The notes: generated from the sequence alone by a model not told the origin. Positions 8,184 to 17,387 are shown, counted from the stretch's first letter. The stretch is DNA of 64,000 nucleotides from Cryobacterium arcticum (GCF_001679725.1 NZ_CP016282.1:2790001-2854000); one strand, 5' to 3'. A program made the numbers and translations.

Positions 8184-8374
8184 CCGCTCCCTCCGTGGCC
8201 GTGACGTATCAGGGTGACTCGACGTGAACGTACACCTCCTCGGCCCGCTCGCGGGCGACGCCGTTGCCCCGGTGTGCGGGTCGCACTAGATTGCGTTGTG
8301 CGGCGCGCGCCGCCCTCGGCAGCACACCGCGGCCGAGCGCTGTGCCGGTCCACACACGTCGAAGAGGTGATCCA

Positions 8375-9118
8375 ATGGCCATGCACTCCCCCGTGCGACA
8401 GCTGCTGACCGCGGCGGCCGTGCTCCTGGTTCTGGCCGGATGCACCGTGCTCACTCCCAACACGTCGTCGTCACCCAGCCCCGGACAGTCCGGCTCGGTG
8501 CAGCCCGGCGCCCTCGTGGGCACCTGGGTGCTCGACCGCACCTTCGACAGCCCTGAGCAGCCCTACGTCTCGTTCGTGCAGGACAACACCTGGAGCGCCT
8601 CTGACGGCTGCAATCGGGTGCAGGGCACCTGGACGCTCGCAGCCGACGGGAGCCTCAGCACGACGTCGGGCCCACAGACGATGATGGCCTGCGATGGAGC
8701 CCAGCTGCCGCTGGCGGTCAGCCGGGGCACCTCGGTGGAGGTGGACGGCGACACCCTCATCATCCACAGCTCGTTCGACTCGACCGAGACCACACTGGTG
8801 CGCTCCACCGACCCGACCGTGGGCCCGCAGGGGCTGCCGATCGGCTACTGGGTCGAGTCGAACACCCCCACGGCGCCCTTCCTGTCGATCCAGGCCGACG
8901 GCACCTACTCGGGCAACGACGGCTGCAACGCACTCACCGGCAGCTGGGAGCAGGCCGACGACGACGCCATCCGTTTCACGGGAGGCGCGCAGACGTTGCG
9001 GGCCTGCGAGGGTGTGGACCAGTGGCTGAGCCAAGCCGCCCAGGGCCGGGTGCAGGCCGGGGTGATGACGTTGCAATCCGCCGACGGCACCACGATCGGG
9101 CAGCTGACCGCCCGGTGA
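8375..9118 (+). CDS. Lipoprotein with two META domains
   Basis: 247 aa. Start 8375 is set by the RBS GAAGAGGTGA just upstream; the next upstream start would destroy the signal peptide. A lipobox LAGC places the lipidated cysteine at 23. Two related META/HslJ-like domains follow: each has a GxW strand, a DGCNxxxGxW core (SDGCNRVQGTW, NDGCNALTGSW) and an MxAC or LRACEG end. META-domain lipoproteins are envelope proteins linked to stress or heat resistance; function here is unproven. It is followed after 39 bases by a small DUF4190-like gene. Confidence 0.85.
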   Translation: MAMHSPVRQLLTAAAVLLVLAGCTVLTPNTSSSPSPGQSGSVQPGALVGTWVLDRTFDSPEQPYVSFVQDNTWSASDGCNRVQGTWTLAADGSLSTTSGPQTMMACDGAQLPLAVSRGTSVEVDGDTLIIHSSFDSTETTLVRSTDPTVGPQGLPIGYWVESNTPTAPFLSIQADGTYSGNDGCNALTGSWEQADDDAIRFTGGAQTLRACEGVDQWLSQAAQGRVQAGVMTLQSADGTTIGQLTAR

Positions 9119-9157
9119 GGCGCGGGCGGCCCGGGTCACTGAGGAAAGGAACGAGCG

Positions 9158-9490
9158 ATGGGCGTGTACCCGATCACCATCATCGTCATCCTCGCCGGTG
9201 CCATCGGCATGGTCTTCCTACTGCGTCTGGGCATCCGGCAGAATGCCCAGGCGGCGGCGGTCGATCCAGACCCCGACGCTACCGGCGGCCTGGCGGTGCT
9301 GAGCTTCGTCATGGCGCTGATCCTGCCGGTGATCGGGGTGATCCTGGCGCATGTCACGCTCGCGCGCATCGCCGAGGGCCGGGCCAGCGGCCGGGCGTTC
9401 GCCTACGCGGCCCTGTGGGTGGGTTACGTGCTGATCGCCCTCGAACTGGCGGTCATCATCTGGGCATACCAGAGCAACTACTGGCAGTAG
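9158..9490 (+). CDS. DUF4190-like small membrane protein
   Basis: 110 aa with three hydrophobic segments: 4-22, 44-66 and 84-104. Between the last two lies VILAHVTLARIAEGRASGRAFAYAALWVGY, the DUF4190 pattern (helix, HxxLxxI, G, helix) found in many actinobacterial membrane proteins without known function. RBS GGAAAGGAA at good spacing. Downstream of the META lipoprotein in the same direction. Confidence 0.7.
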   Translation: MGVYPITIIVILAGAIGMVFLLRLGIRQNAQAAAVDPDPDATGGLAVLSFVMALILPVIGVILAHVTLARIAEGRASGRAFAYAALWVGYVLIALELAVIIWAYQSNYWQ

Positions 9491-9518
9491 CGGATGCGCC
9501 GGCCGGGGCGGAACCGGA

Positions 9519-10403
9519 TCAGTACCAGTTCACGGCCTGCGAGTGCGACCAGGCGGCGCAGGGCGTGCCGTAGGCGGAATTGATGTAGTCCAGGCCCCAG
9601 GAGATCTGGGTGGTGGCGTTGGTGGCCCAGTCGGAACCGGCAGAGGCCATCTTGCTGCCGGGCAGCGCCTGCGGGATACCGGTGGCACCGCCGCTGTTGT
9701 TGTAGGCCGTGTACGACCAGCCGGACTCCTTCTGCCAGAGCTGGCTCAGGCAGGAGAACTGGGCGTCACCCCAGCCGTAGCGGGAGGCTGCGAGGCTGGC
9801 GGCGGTCGCCTTGGCGCCGGAGGGGGTGTTGCCGGCGGCGAGGGCCTCTGCGGCAGCCTGGGCTTCCGCGGCGGCCTGCGCCTCGGCGGCGGCCTGCGCG
9901 GCCGCGACTTCCACGGCTACCCGGTCGGCCTCGGCGGCGGCGGCCTGCACTGCGGCGGCCTGCTCCTTGACCTGGGACGTGAGCTGGGACACATCCTCGA
10001 GCGGCAACGAGATGTACTCGGCCAGGGAGGCCGATGTGCTGGACAGCGCGGACGCATCCACCTTGTTCGCCGCAGCCTCGAGCGCGGTGTCGGCGTCATA
10101 GAGGGCAACGGATGCGGCCAGGTGGGTCTTGCTGACCTCGGCGGCATGGGCGGCGGCGCGCTCGTCGCGCACCTGCTGGGCCTGCTGTTCCTGTTCGGCC
10201 ACCGCGGACTGCACGGTGAAGCCGGTACCGGCGACAACTCCGGCGAGCACGAGCCCGCCGGCGAGGAGGGTGAGGCGCTTCGTGCGCGGCCTGCGGGTAT
10301 TCCGGGCGGCGCGGGTGGACAGTGCGGCGAGGTTCGGAGTGCTGCTGGTGTTCTCGGGCGTGCTGTTTTCGGGCATGGAGTTCATAGAGTTTGTGGGGCG
10401 CAT
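9519..10403 (-). CDS. Aggregation-promoting-factor / SLT-like secreted protein
   Basis: 294 aa starting MRPTNSMNSMP; GGAAG precedes this ATG, and upstream in-frame sequence has no hydrophobic lead. A basic stretch (RRPRTKR) and a hydrophobic segment (about 54-75) form a signal anchor. A coiled coil and an Ala-rich AAEAQ repeat (roughly 160-205) follow. The C-terminus, from ASRYGWGDAQFSCLSQLWQKESGW to WSHSQAVNWY, is the lysozyme-like fold seen in aggregation-promoting factors and transglycosylase-like proteins, with E in QKESGW as the candidate catalytic acid. It probably cuts or remodels peptidoglycan outside the cell. The 269-base upstream region holds no recognised riboswitch. Confidence 0.8.
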   Translation of the reverse strand: MRPTNSMNSMPENSTPENTSSTPNLAALSTRAARNTRRPRTKRLTLLAGGLVLAGVVAGTGFTVQSAVAEQEQQAQQVRDERAAAHAAEVSKTHLAASVALYDADTALEAAANKVDASALSSTSASLAEYISLPLEDVSQLTSQVKEQAAAVQAAAAEADRVAVEVAAAQAAAEAQAAAEAQAAAEALAAGNTPSGAKATAASLAASRYGWGDAQFSCLSQLWQKESGWSYTAYNNSGGATGIPQALPGSKMASAGSDWATNATTQISWGLDYINSAYGTPCAAWSHSQAVNWY

Positions 10404-10672
10404 AAGCTTCCGGGTCGGGTCAGTGCGCGCCGGACGGGCGGCAGAATCACTGATCGGTGGGGCCCACGCGCGCGGGTCGGCGCAGGCAAGTCGCCTAGCT
10501 TGCACAAAGTTTCTGCATGAATCCTCATATAGTTCTGGCAAACCCATGTGAACGCATCTTCTCGCCGTTGCCGCCCGACCGTCGGCCTCGGGCACCGAAT
10601 GCCCGGTCAGCGGGCGATCTGAGGGGGCCAGTGGTGTGTGCCCGGGTTGCGCTCCTGGAGTAGCGTTAAAAG

Positions 10673-10927
10673 ATGCCCACTTCAGACGAGACCACCCCGA
10701 CAGACCACCAGCCCGCCGGCCAGGCCGCCGCCGACCAGGCCCCGCCGGCCGAGGCATCCACCAGCGTGGCCCGCCTGATGGCCGCCATCGAGAGCATCAA
10801 CACGATCGAGGTCATCAACTCCCCCGTCGACGACCAGTCGGCGTTGCTGCAGCTGCTCGATGTCACCACCGACGACCAGCGCTCCAACATGCTGTTCGCC
10901 CTGCTCCTGGAGCGCATGCGCGCCTGA
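10673..10927 (+). CDS. Small acidic hypothetical protein
   Basis: 84 aa, not recognised. Residues 1-29 are Pro/Ala/Thr-rich and probably disordered; 30-84 are predicted mostly helical (VARLMAAIESINTIEVINS then LLQLLDVTTDDQRSNMLFALLLERMRA). The hexamer TAGCGT at 10661-10666 stands six bases before the ATG with no Shine-Dalgarno, so the mRNA is likely leaderless. No operon partner. Confidence 0.6.
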   Translation: MPTSDETTPTDHQPAGQAAADQAPPAEASTSVARLMAAIESINTIEVINSPVDDQSALLQLLDVTTDDQRSNMLFALLLERMRA

Positions 10928-11060
10928 CTCCCCCTTCGCGAAATGTGAGTAGAGCCCCCAATTCCCGGCGATTCTGGTGCTTGAGCCGCAATTCGCGGGA
11001 GGGCGCAGGGGGCGGAAGCGTGCGCAGGGGGCGTGCAGGGGGTGTGCATAGGATGGCGGG

Positions 11061-12038
11061 ATGCGCGCACTCGTCGTCACCGTTCCCGGGGGCCCGGAGG
11101 CCCTCACCCTGCAGACCGTTCCCGACCTCACCGTCGGCGCCGGCGACATCCGGATCGAGGTTGCCGCCGCCGGGGTGAACCGGGCCGACGTACAACAGCG
11201 TCTCGGGCTCTATCCCTCCCCGGCGGGCGCTCCCGCCTGGCCCGGCCTCGAGGTGTCCGGAATCGTCACCGAGATCGGCACGGCCGTGACCCGTTTCGCC
11301 GTGGGCGACCGGGTCTGCGCCCTGCTGGCAGGCGGCGGATACGCCACCGAAGCCGTGGTGCACCAGGACCTGGCCCTGCCGGTTCCAGCCGCCCTCGACC
11401 TGGTCGACGCGGCCGCCCTGCCGGAGGCGCTGGCCACGGTGTGGTCGAACGTCTTCATGAGCGCCGGCCTCACGGCTGGGCAGACCCTCCTGGTGCACGG
11501 CGGCGCCAGCGGCATCGGAACCACGGCGATTCAGCTGGCCCGACTGGCCGGCGCGCGGGTGCTCGTGACGGCCGGTTCGGCCGAGAAACTCGCGGTGTGC
11601 GGGGAACTGGGCGCTGAGGTGCTGATCAACTACCGGGAGCAAGACTTCGTGGCCGAGGTACTCGCGGCAACCGGCGGACACGGCGCCGACGTGATCCTGG
11701 ACATCATGGGCGGCTCCTACGCGGCCCGCAACGTGGCGGCGCTGGCCCTGGGCGGCACCATCATGGTGATCGCGAACCAAAGCGGCGAAGACGCCGTGTT
11801 CAACCCGTTCCACCTCATGCAGAAGCGCGGCCGGTACTGGGGCACCACCCTGCGGGCCCGCCCCGCGGTGGAGAAGGCGGCCATCATGGCCGAGCTGCAG
11901 GCCCTGGTGTGGCCGTGGCTCGAGTCCGGCGGGCTGCGTCCTGTGGTCGACAGCCGCTACTCCTTCGCCGACGCGGCGGATGCGCACCGGCGGCTCGAGG
12001 CATCCGCTCACGTGGGCAAGATCGTGCTGGTGCCGTAG
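11061..12038 (+). CDS. NAD(P)H-quinone oxidoreductase (zinc-free MDR family)
   Basis: 325 aa. N-terminal GroES-like domain with AAAGVNRADVQQRLGLYPSPAGAP (residues 36-58), typical of the PIG3/QorA branch, then a Rossmann domain with HGGASGIGTTAIQLA (146-160). The zinc-binding cysteines of alcohol dehydrogenases are missing. It most likely reduces quinones or enones with NADPH in the cytoplasm. TAGGAT (11049-11054) lies six bases before the ATG, suggesting a leaderless mRNA. Convergent with the TPR-GGDEF gene, 9 bases between the ends. Confidence 0.85.
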   Translation: MRALVVTVPGGPEALTLQTVPDLTVGAGDIRIEVAAAGVNRADVQQRLGLYPSPAGAPAWPGLEVSGIVTEIGTAVTRFAVGDRVCALLAGGGYATEAVVHQDLALPVPAALDLVDAAALPEALATVWSNVFMSAGLTAGQTLLVHGGASGIGTTAIQLARLAGARVLVTAGSAEKLAVCGELGAEVLINYREQDFVAEVLAATGGHGADVILDIMGGSYAARNVAALALGGTIMVIANQSGEDAVFNPFHLMQKRGRYWGTTLRARPAVEKAAIMAELQALVWPWLESGGLRPVVDSRYSFADAADAHRRLEASAHVGKIVLVP

Positions 12039-12047
12039 AACGACCGG

Positions 12048-13922
12048 TCAGGCGACGGTGACGGCCAGCTCCACCCGGTTGCGACCGGCGGCCTTGGCCT
12101 CGTAGAGGGCGGCGTCGGCGCGCCCGAGCCAGCGTGAGACGCTCTCGCCGCGCTTGAGCAGCGCCACGCCCACACTCGCTGTGCAGCGCAGCCCGCTGGT
12201 CACGACGCCCCACGGGTGGCTGCGCACCTCGCCGAGCAGTCGTTCGCAGATCTGCGTGGCCTGTTCGATGGAGGTGTTGCCGAGCACGAGCAGGAACTCC
12301 TCGCCGCCGACCCGCACGGCCAGGTCGGTCTCCCGGGTGGCCGCGCCGAGGATGCCGGCCATGGTGGTGAGCACCCGGTCGCCGGCGGCGTGCCCGTGTT
12401 CGTCGTTGACTTCCTTGAAGTGGTCCATGTCGATCATGACGGCGCAGAGCGGCTCGGCCCGGTCGAGCGCGCTGCGCATCATGGCGGGCAGCTGCCGGTC
12501 GAGCGCCCGCCGGTTGGGCAGCCGAGTGAGTGGGTCGGTGTTGGCCTGCTCGTCGAGTTCTTCGGCGCGGATGCGTTGCATGTCGGCTTCGAGCTGCGAG
12601 CGTTGCGCCTCGTGACGGGCCTGTTCGATCTCGAGGGAGTTGATCAGCATGCGCGACTGCAGCCCGGCGGTCTGCCTGGTGAGACCGAGCATCAGCACGT
12701 GCAGTTCCTCGTGGTGCCGCAGCGCCTCCTCGAACCGGCCGGCGTTGCGGTGCATCTCGTAGAGTTCCCGGTTCAGCCGCACGTTGAGCGCGGCATCCTC
12801 GGCAATGGACGGGTCGGCGAGCTGGGCGTTCATCATGTCGCAGGCGAGGTCGAGCCGGCCCTCGGCGCGGGCCACCTCGGCCAGCTGCACGTCGTTGTTG
12901 ACCACAAGGTTGCGGTAGCCGTTGGTGGTGGCGATGGTCTTGGACCGCACGGCCTGCCGGCGCGCGTCGGCGTACTCGCCGAGTTCGATGAGGATATCGA
13001 CGAGGTTGGTGCGTGCGATGGTCTCGTAGAAAGCGTGCCGCTGCTTCACGGCCAGCGCCACGGCGGCGAGCGTGAGGGTGAGGCCGTCCTGCAGGGCCTC
13101 GGTGGTGCTCTCGCCCCTCGCCCGCTGCCCCCGGGCGATCTCCAGGCAGGCGTCGCCGAGGTTGTTGCGAGACGCGAACCCGGCCTCCGGGTCATCGAGG
13201 GTGTCCGCCAGCGCGATCGCCTGCTGACCCAGCTCGATGCTGCGTTCGGCATCGCCGAGCGCCTGGTGCACCATCGACGACCGCGACAGCGCCCAGAACT
13301 CCGCCGTGCGGCTGCCGCAGGCGCGTGCCGCTTCGAGGGCACCAAGCACATGGCTGAGCGCCGGCTCTTCGAGCGCGGTCTCGTGAAACGCCAACGCCAG
13401 GGTGCAGTGCACATTGGACTGGCCCAGAAGATCACCGCTGGCGGTGAGGTAATCCAGCGCCAGCAGACCGTGACGAACGGATGCCTCGAACTCGCCCAGC
13501 CGCAACCGGTGTCCGGAGAGCAGCTGCCGGGCCCTGGCCTCCTGGGCCGGGGTGATGAACGGGTCGGTGAGAACCTCTTCAGCCTGGGCCGCGCCCACGA
13601 TGTGCTGACCGTCCCGGTTGGCCGTCGCGCTCTGTTCGAGCAGCCGATCGATCGCCATGCGGCGGGCCGGCGCCGTGACCAGCCCGGGAGCCATCGGCAC
13701 CGGGACCGGAAGCTCGACGGAGTCGACCGGGAGCGGCAGGTCGGCCAGCTCGACGAACCCGCCGGGCAGGTCGACGTCACGGCCGCCGTCCGCGGGCAGC
13801 AGGTCGGCGATGCCGTCGGCCAGCGCGTCGGCCGCGGCCAGCGCCGCATCGGGAGTGGAGGTCTCGGCGGCCACGGTCGTTCCGGAGGGAAGAGGGGCGA
13901 CGGAGTTGCTCGGAGTCGTCAT
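12048..13922 (-). CDS. TPR-containing diguanylate cyclase
   Basis: 624 aa, no membrane segment. Residues about 75-420 are helical repeats of tetratricopeptide type (many LGDAERSIELGQQAIALA-like units); a coiled-coil linker at about 420-450 leads into the GGDEF domain. The active motif is intact as G539-G-E-E-F and the product-inhibition RxxD is at 530-533, so this is a likely active, feedback-inhibited cyclase making c-di-GMP from GTP, with the TPR part as a sensor or partner-binding module. With the GGDEF-EAL protein and the riboswitch it is the third c-di-GMP element in 14 kb. No Shine-Dalgarno is clear before the ATG. Confidence 0.88.
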   Translation of the reverse strand: MTTPSNSVAPLPSGTTVAAETSTPDAALAAADALADGIADLLPADGGRDVDLPGGFVELADLPLPVDSVELPVPVPMAPGLVTAPARRMAIDRLLEQSATANRDGQHIVGAAQAEEVLTDPFITPAQEARARQLLSGHRLRLGEFEASVRHGLLALDYLTASGDLLGQSNVHCTLALAFHETALEEPALSHVLGALEAARACGSRTAEFWALSRSSMVHQALGDAERSIELGQQAIALADTLDDPEAGFASRNNLGDACLEIARGQRARGESTTEALQDGLTLTLAAVALAVKQRHAFYETIARTNLVDILIELGEYADARRQAVRSKTIATTNGYRNLVVNNDVQLAEVARAEGRLDLACDMMNAQLADPSIAEDAALNVRLNRELYEMHRNAGRFEEALRHHEELHVLMLGLTRQTAGLQSRMLINSLEIEQARHEAQRSQLEADMQRIRAEELDEQANTDPLTRLPNRRALDRQLPAMMRSALDRAEPLCAVMIDMDHFKEVNDEHGHAAGDRVLTTMAGILGAATRETDLAVRVGGEEFLLVLGNTSIEQATQICERLLGEVRSHPWGVVTSGLRCTASVGVALLKRGESVSRWLGRADAALYEAKAAGRNRVELAVTVA

Positions 13923-14357
13923 CGGACGACCGGTGGTGTCTCGGGGTCCGACACCGGCCGAGGCCGGTGGGTCACGGAGCGGAAGGGGGCAGACGAGGAC
14001 AGGCTGAGCGCACTGCCCGCACGTCTCTGCGGGAAGCGAAGTGATGGTACGCGAAATGCGCTCACGGCTCAGTCCCCAAACTGCTCGTTGCTCTCGAACC
14101 TAGCAGCGTCTGGACAGCTTCTACGGGCATCCGGGATTCGGCACACACCCCGTTCACGGGTAATTTTCGCGTTTAATGATCGCGCTCTCACGGGGTTCCC
14201 ATAGCCTACCCACAGCGCGCTCCTAGCGCGAAGCGGTGGGATGCCTCGGCTCTGGAGCCAGTCGAAGCTCCGCTCGCATTTGGACCGATCCCTCCCGCCG
14301 ATCCCTGGACACCGTGAGCCGCGACAGGCTTGCCCCCTGGCAGGCGTTTGGCGTTGG
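13923..14357. other. Intergenic region, no gene seen
   Basis: These 435 bases separate the start of the TPR-GGDEF gene from the end of the flavin oxidoreductase gene (both on the minus strand). I see no credible coding frame. The only structure noticed is a weak hairpin GGAGC/GCTCC at 14254-14271. Promoter elements for the cyclase must lie in the left part. Confidence 0.5.
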
Positions 14358-15377
14358 TCAGCGCCAGCCGAGGCCGGGCGCCACGAATCGCAGCACCGAA
14401 TCGAGCAACCGGGCGTTGTAGTCGACGCCCAGCTGGTTCGGCACCGTGATGTGCACGGTGTCGGCGGCCTGCACCGCGGCATCCTGGGCCAGCTGCTCGA
14501 CGAGCGCATCCGGTTCACCGATGTAGCTCTTGCCGAAGCGGGCCAGGCCGCCGTCGAGATGACCCACCTGGTCGCGGTTGTCGGCCTGGGCACGCAGCCC
14601 GAAGTAGCGGCGGTCCTCGTCGGTGACCAGGGGCAGGATACTGCGGCTCACCGCCACCCGCGGTGTCCCGGGGTGCCCGGCCTCCGCCCACGCCGCGCGG
14701 AAGATCGCGATCTGCTCGGCCTGCAGGTCGCCGAAGTCCACCCCGGTGTCTTCGGTGAGCAGCGTCGAACTCATCAGGTGCATGCCCTGCTCACCGGTCC
14801 ATTTCGCGGTGGCGCGGGTACCGGAGCCCCACCAGATGCGCTCGGAGAGTCCGGGCGACTGCGGCTCGATGGATAGCGGCCCGTTGTGTCCGGTGAACTG
14901 CGGGTTGGCGTTCGCCAGGCCGGCCCCGGCGATGGCCAGGCGGAAGCGTGCTGTGCGCTCGCGGGCGTCATCCGCGTCGGACTGCCCCGGAGCCGGCACG
15001 TTGCCGAACGCCTCGGCGCCGCGCAATGCGGTCTCGGGTGAGCCTCGGCTCAGGCCGAGCTGCAGGCGCCCGTTGCTGATCAGGTCGGTGATGGCCGCTT
15101 CTTCGGCCATGTAGAGCGGGTTCTCGTAACGCATGTCGATCACGCCGGTGCCCAGTTCGATGCGGCTGGTGCGAGCGGCCATGGCGGCGAGCAGCGGGAA
15201 CGGGGACGCCAGCTGCCGGGCGAAGTGGTGCACGCGCACAGACGCGCTGTCGACGCCGAGTTCCTCGGCGGCCACCGCGAGCTCCACGGTCTGCAGGAGG
15301 GCGTCTTGTGCGGTGCGCACGAGCGACCCCGGCACCGCCTGATAGTGGCCGAAGGAGAGGAACCCGATGTGTTTCAT
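14358..15377 (-). CDS. LLM class flavin-dependent oxidoreductase
   Basis: 339 aa starting MKHIGFLSFGHYQAVPGS. Luciferase-like monooxygenase features: LGVDSASVRVHHFARQLASPFPLLAAMAARTSRIELGTGVIDMRYENPLYMAEEAA (split across about residues 40-95) and ISNGRLQLGLSRGSPE. It is a TIM-barrel FMNH2- or F420-dependent enzyme; substrate unknown. The start 15377 is preceded by a GC-rich repeat cluster, and the frame upstream of it is repeat-derived, so longer starts were rejected. Confidence 0.85.
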   Translation of the reverse strand: MKHIGFLSFGHYQAVPGSLVRTAQDALLQTVELAVAAEELGVDSASVRVHHFARQLASPFPLLAAMAARTSRIELGTGVIDMRYENPLYMAEEAAITDLISNGRLQLGLSRGSPETALRGAEAFGNVPAPGQSDADDARERTARFRLAIAGAGLANANPQFTGHNGPLSIEPQSPGLSERIWWGSGTRATAKWTGEQGMHLMSSTLLTEDTGVDFGDLQAEQIAIFRAAWAEAGHPGTPRVAVSRSILPLVTDEDRRYFGLRAQADNRDQVGHLDGGLARFGKSYIGEPDALVEQLAQDAAVQAADTVHITVPNQLGVDYNARLLDSVLRFVAPGLGWR

Positions 15378-15812
15378 ACCTGGGCCAGCGTTTCCCGACG
15401 CCCAGCTATTCCCGCCCCCATCCCCGGTTCTGGTGCGCGGGCGTCGAGAAAGCGTCGCGCGGGAAGCGCGCCGCTGCGCGGAGGGCACGCCCCTGCGCGG
15501 AGGGCACGCCCCTGCGGCACAACCCCCGCGAAGCGGCGCGTGACCCGCGCTCCTCGTCGGGACCGCGCTGCGCGGGAGCGGCGCCGCAACGCGGGTGGCA
15601 CGCCCCGGGCGAAGCGGCGCGTGACCCGCGCTCAACGGCGACGAGGGTGAGCGCGGGCACCGCGCCGCTGCGCGGGTGGGCCGCCACCCGCGCGGCAGTG
15701 CCGCGAAGCGGCGCCTACCCCGCGCGGCGCGTTGCGCGGGGTAGGCGCCGTTTCGCAGGTGGCGCGCCACCCGCGGACGGGCGCGTGACCCGCGCGCCGC
15801 CCGGATCGCCTG
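15378..15812. repeat. GC-rich palindromic repeat cluster R1
   Basis: About 435 bases of nearly pure G/C words built from CGCGGGT, CGCCGCTGCGCGGG and their reverse complements, with two adjacent copies of GGAGGGCACGCCCCTGCG-like sequence near 15480-15512. No promoter or gene was seen in it. The same words recur in clusters R2-R5 (16.3, 37.9, 51.2 and 53.3 kb). Confidence 0.7.
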
Positions 15813-16226
15813 TCACACCTTCGTCGGATGCGCCGAGACGATGCCCCTCGGCAACAGCACGTGCCCCCGGCGTCCAAGCACGGTGCCGACGGGCCAGAGC
15901 CCGGCCTGCGCGATGAGGTTGTCGATCGCGGTGGTGTACGAGTGCTCATCTCAGCAGAACAGGTCGCGCCTGGCCCGGACGAAGCCCCGCATCGCGCGTT
16001 CGAGATCCTCCCGAGTCAGGCCGGGAACCTCCGAGACGACCGCGGTGGATGTTTCCCGCAACGAGCTCAGACCCGAGAACATGCGGCCACACGTGCATCG
16101 ACCGTCGGGATAACACCAGCATGCCCGGCACGGTTCCAGCAACCACACCAGCTCACCGTCGATGCCGTCCATTCGATCGTGCACGTGGGCGCCCTGGGTC
16201 GCCTTTGTTGCCACGAATACCCGCAT
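15813..16226 (-). pseudogene. DUF7715-like protein, interrupted by in-frame TGA
   Basis: Reading from ATG 16226 (MRVFVATKATQGAHVHDR) the frame runs 91 codons to a TGA at 15951-15953, then continues in the same frame for 45 more codons (DEHSYTTAIDNLIAQAG ... GRRGHVLLPRG) to a stop at 15813. The total, 137 codons, nearly equals the intact paralog at 20136-20552 (138 aa), and both halves align with it (TQG, DGELVW, GLSS, TTAVV, VGTVLGRRG versus AGQVVERRG). The TGA aligns with an Arg codon region, so a CGA-to-TGA change is the simplest cause. Seven cysteines in the first half (CRACWCYPDGRCTCG) suggest metal binding. Family name is tentative. Confidence 0.7.
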
Positions 16227-16332
16227 GAGTAACTCCATCTCTCGGCACGAGGAGATGCCGCCACGGTAACTGCCACCCCCGACACCGCCCCCAGGCGAGC
16301 GCATCCGACGCGCGACCAACCGGCACGGTGAG

Positions 16333-16396
16333 TGTGCGGAGCGCGGGGTGTGCGGAGCGCGGGGTGTGCGGAGCGCGGGGTGTGCGGAGCGCGGGG
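16333..16396 (+). repeat. Perfect 4 x 16-bp tandem repeat
   Basis: Four identical copies of TGTGCGGAGCGCGGGG at 16333, 16349, 16365 and 16381. It merges rightward into palindromic repeat sequence (cluster R2, to about 16460). The stretch 16227-16595 has no other gene; identical copies suggest recent slippage expansion and likely strain-to-strain length variation. Confidence 0.95.
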
Positions 16397-16595
16397 TGGG
16401 CGCCGCTGCGCGGGTGGCGCGCCACCTGCGGTGCGGCACGCCACCCGCGCATCCGAATTTCGATGGCGCGTGGCACGCGCTGCGGCGGTCGGGACCGCAC
16501 ACGCGGCTGGCCGGCCGCATACGCGGCGGATGCGGCGGATGCGGCTAGTCGGGTCGTTGCGGGACACTTGGTCCGGGTGCTGCCAAGCTTGGGGC

Positions 16596-17330
16596 ATGCG
16601 TCATCTGTTCCTCGACTTCTTCGGCACCCTCGTCAACTACGCGGACTCCCGCGCCGGGCAGGGCTACGCCGACACGCACGCCAGCATGCAGGCCATGGGC
16701 GCGCGCGGCACCGAGCAGGAGACCGCCAGCGCCTGGCTGGATGCCTTCCATCGGCTGAACACGGAGTCCGATGTGGACCACCGCGAGTTCACCATGGAAG
16801 AGCTGTCCCGGCGAGCGATCGTGCAGTTGCTCGGCCGCGAACCCGATACCGCGGAGATCGCCGACGGCGCCGAGAGCAACATGGCGGACTGGGAGCGCGG
16901 GGTGGTGCTCATTCCCGGCATGGCCGAGACGCTGAAGGAACTGGGCCAGACGTTCACCCTCACCATCGTGTCCAACACGCACAGCGCATCCGTCGTGCCC
17001 CGGCAACTCGCGGCCATGGGCGCCACCGACCACATCGCCCACATCGTGACGTCGCTCGAGGTGGGCTACCGCAAACCGCACACCGCGATCTACCAGGCAG
17101 CCCTCGACCGGGCGGAGGCCGACCCGGCCCGGGTGATCTTCGTCGGCGACACCTGGGACGCCGACTTCGACGGCCCCCGCGCGCACGGCATGGAGGCCGT
17201 GTTGGTCGCTTCCGCGCCGCGGGATGGCGTGCCGGAGACCCGCCGGGTCGCCTCCGTGCTCGACCTGCCCGACCTGCTCTCGTTCCGGTACCCGAGCACC
17301 CGCCCCGTCAGCACCCGCGGCGTCGCATAA
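16596..17330 (+). CDS. HAD-family hydrolase
   Basis: 244 aa. Motif I is D7-F-F-G-T (the dehalogenase/phosphonatase-like form with Phe in place of the second Asp), motif II is IVSNTH, motif III is the Lys in YRKPH, motif IV is VGDTWDADFDG. The cap lies between motif I and II (about residues 18-90), subfamily I. It probably hydrolyses a small phosphorylated or halogenated compound through an aspartyl intermediate; substrate unknown. The start was chosen at MRHLFLDFFGTL because everything upstream is repeat DNA. A GNAT gene follows after 57 bases. Confidence 0.85.
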   Translation: MRHLFLDFFGTLVNYADSRAGQGYADTHASMQAMGARGTEQETASAWLDAFHRLNTESDVDHREFTMEELSRRAIVQLLGREPDTAEIADGAESNMADWERGVVLIPGMAETLKELGQTFTLTIVSNTHSASVVPRQLAAMGATDHIAHIVTSLEVGYRKPHTAIYQAALDRAEADPARVIFVGDTWDADFDGPRAHGMEAVLVASAPRDGVPETRRVASVLDLPDLLSFRYPSTRPVSTRGVA

Positions 17331-17387
17331 CTCCTGCTGGGGCTCGTCCTACGGCACCGGAGCGCGTGGAATCGGTATGCTCGGCGA

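Noticed and set aside
9543..10520. Plus-strand frame opposite the SLT-like gene
   Set aside because: Glycine-rich antisense shadow without domains; the minus strand has the signal anchor and lysozyme-like end.
10404..10672. c-di-AMP (ydaO) riboswitch before the SLT-like gene
   Set aside because: Such genes often have one in Actinobacteria, but the conserved core was not found in this leader.
15951..15953. TGA as a selenocysteine codon
   Set aside because: No SECIS-like hairpin right after the TGA was evident, and the paralog has no Cys at the aligned place; a nonsense change is simpler.
16332..16595. N-terminal extension of the HAD protein into the tandem repeat
   Set aside because: The extension is encoded by repeat DNA and precedes the true motif-I N-terminus MRHLFLDFFGTL.
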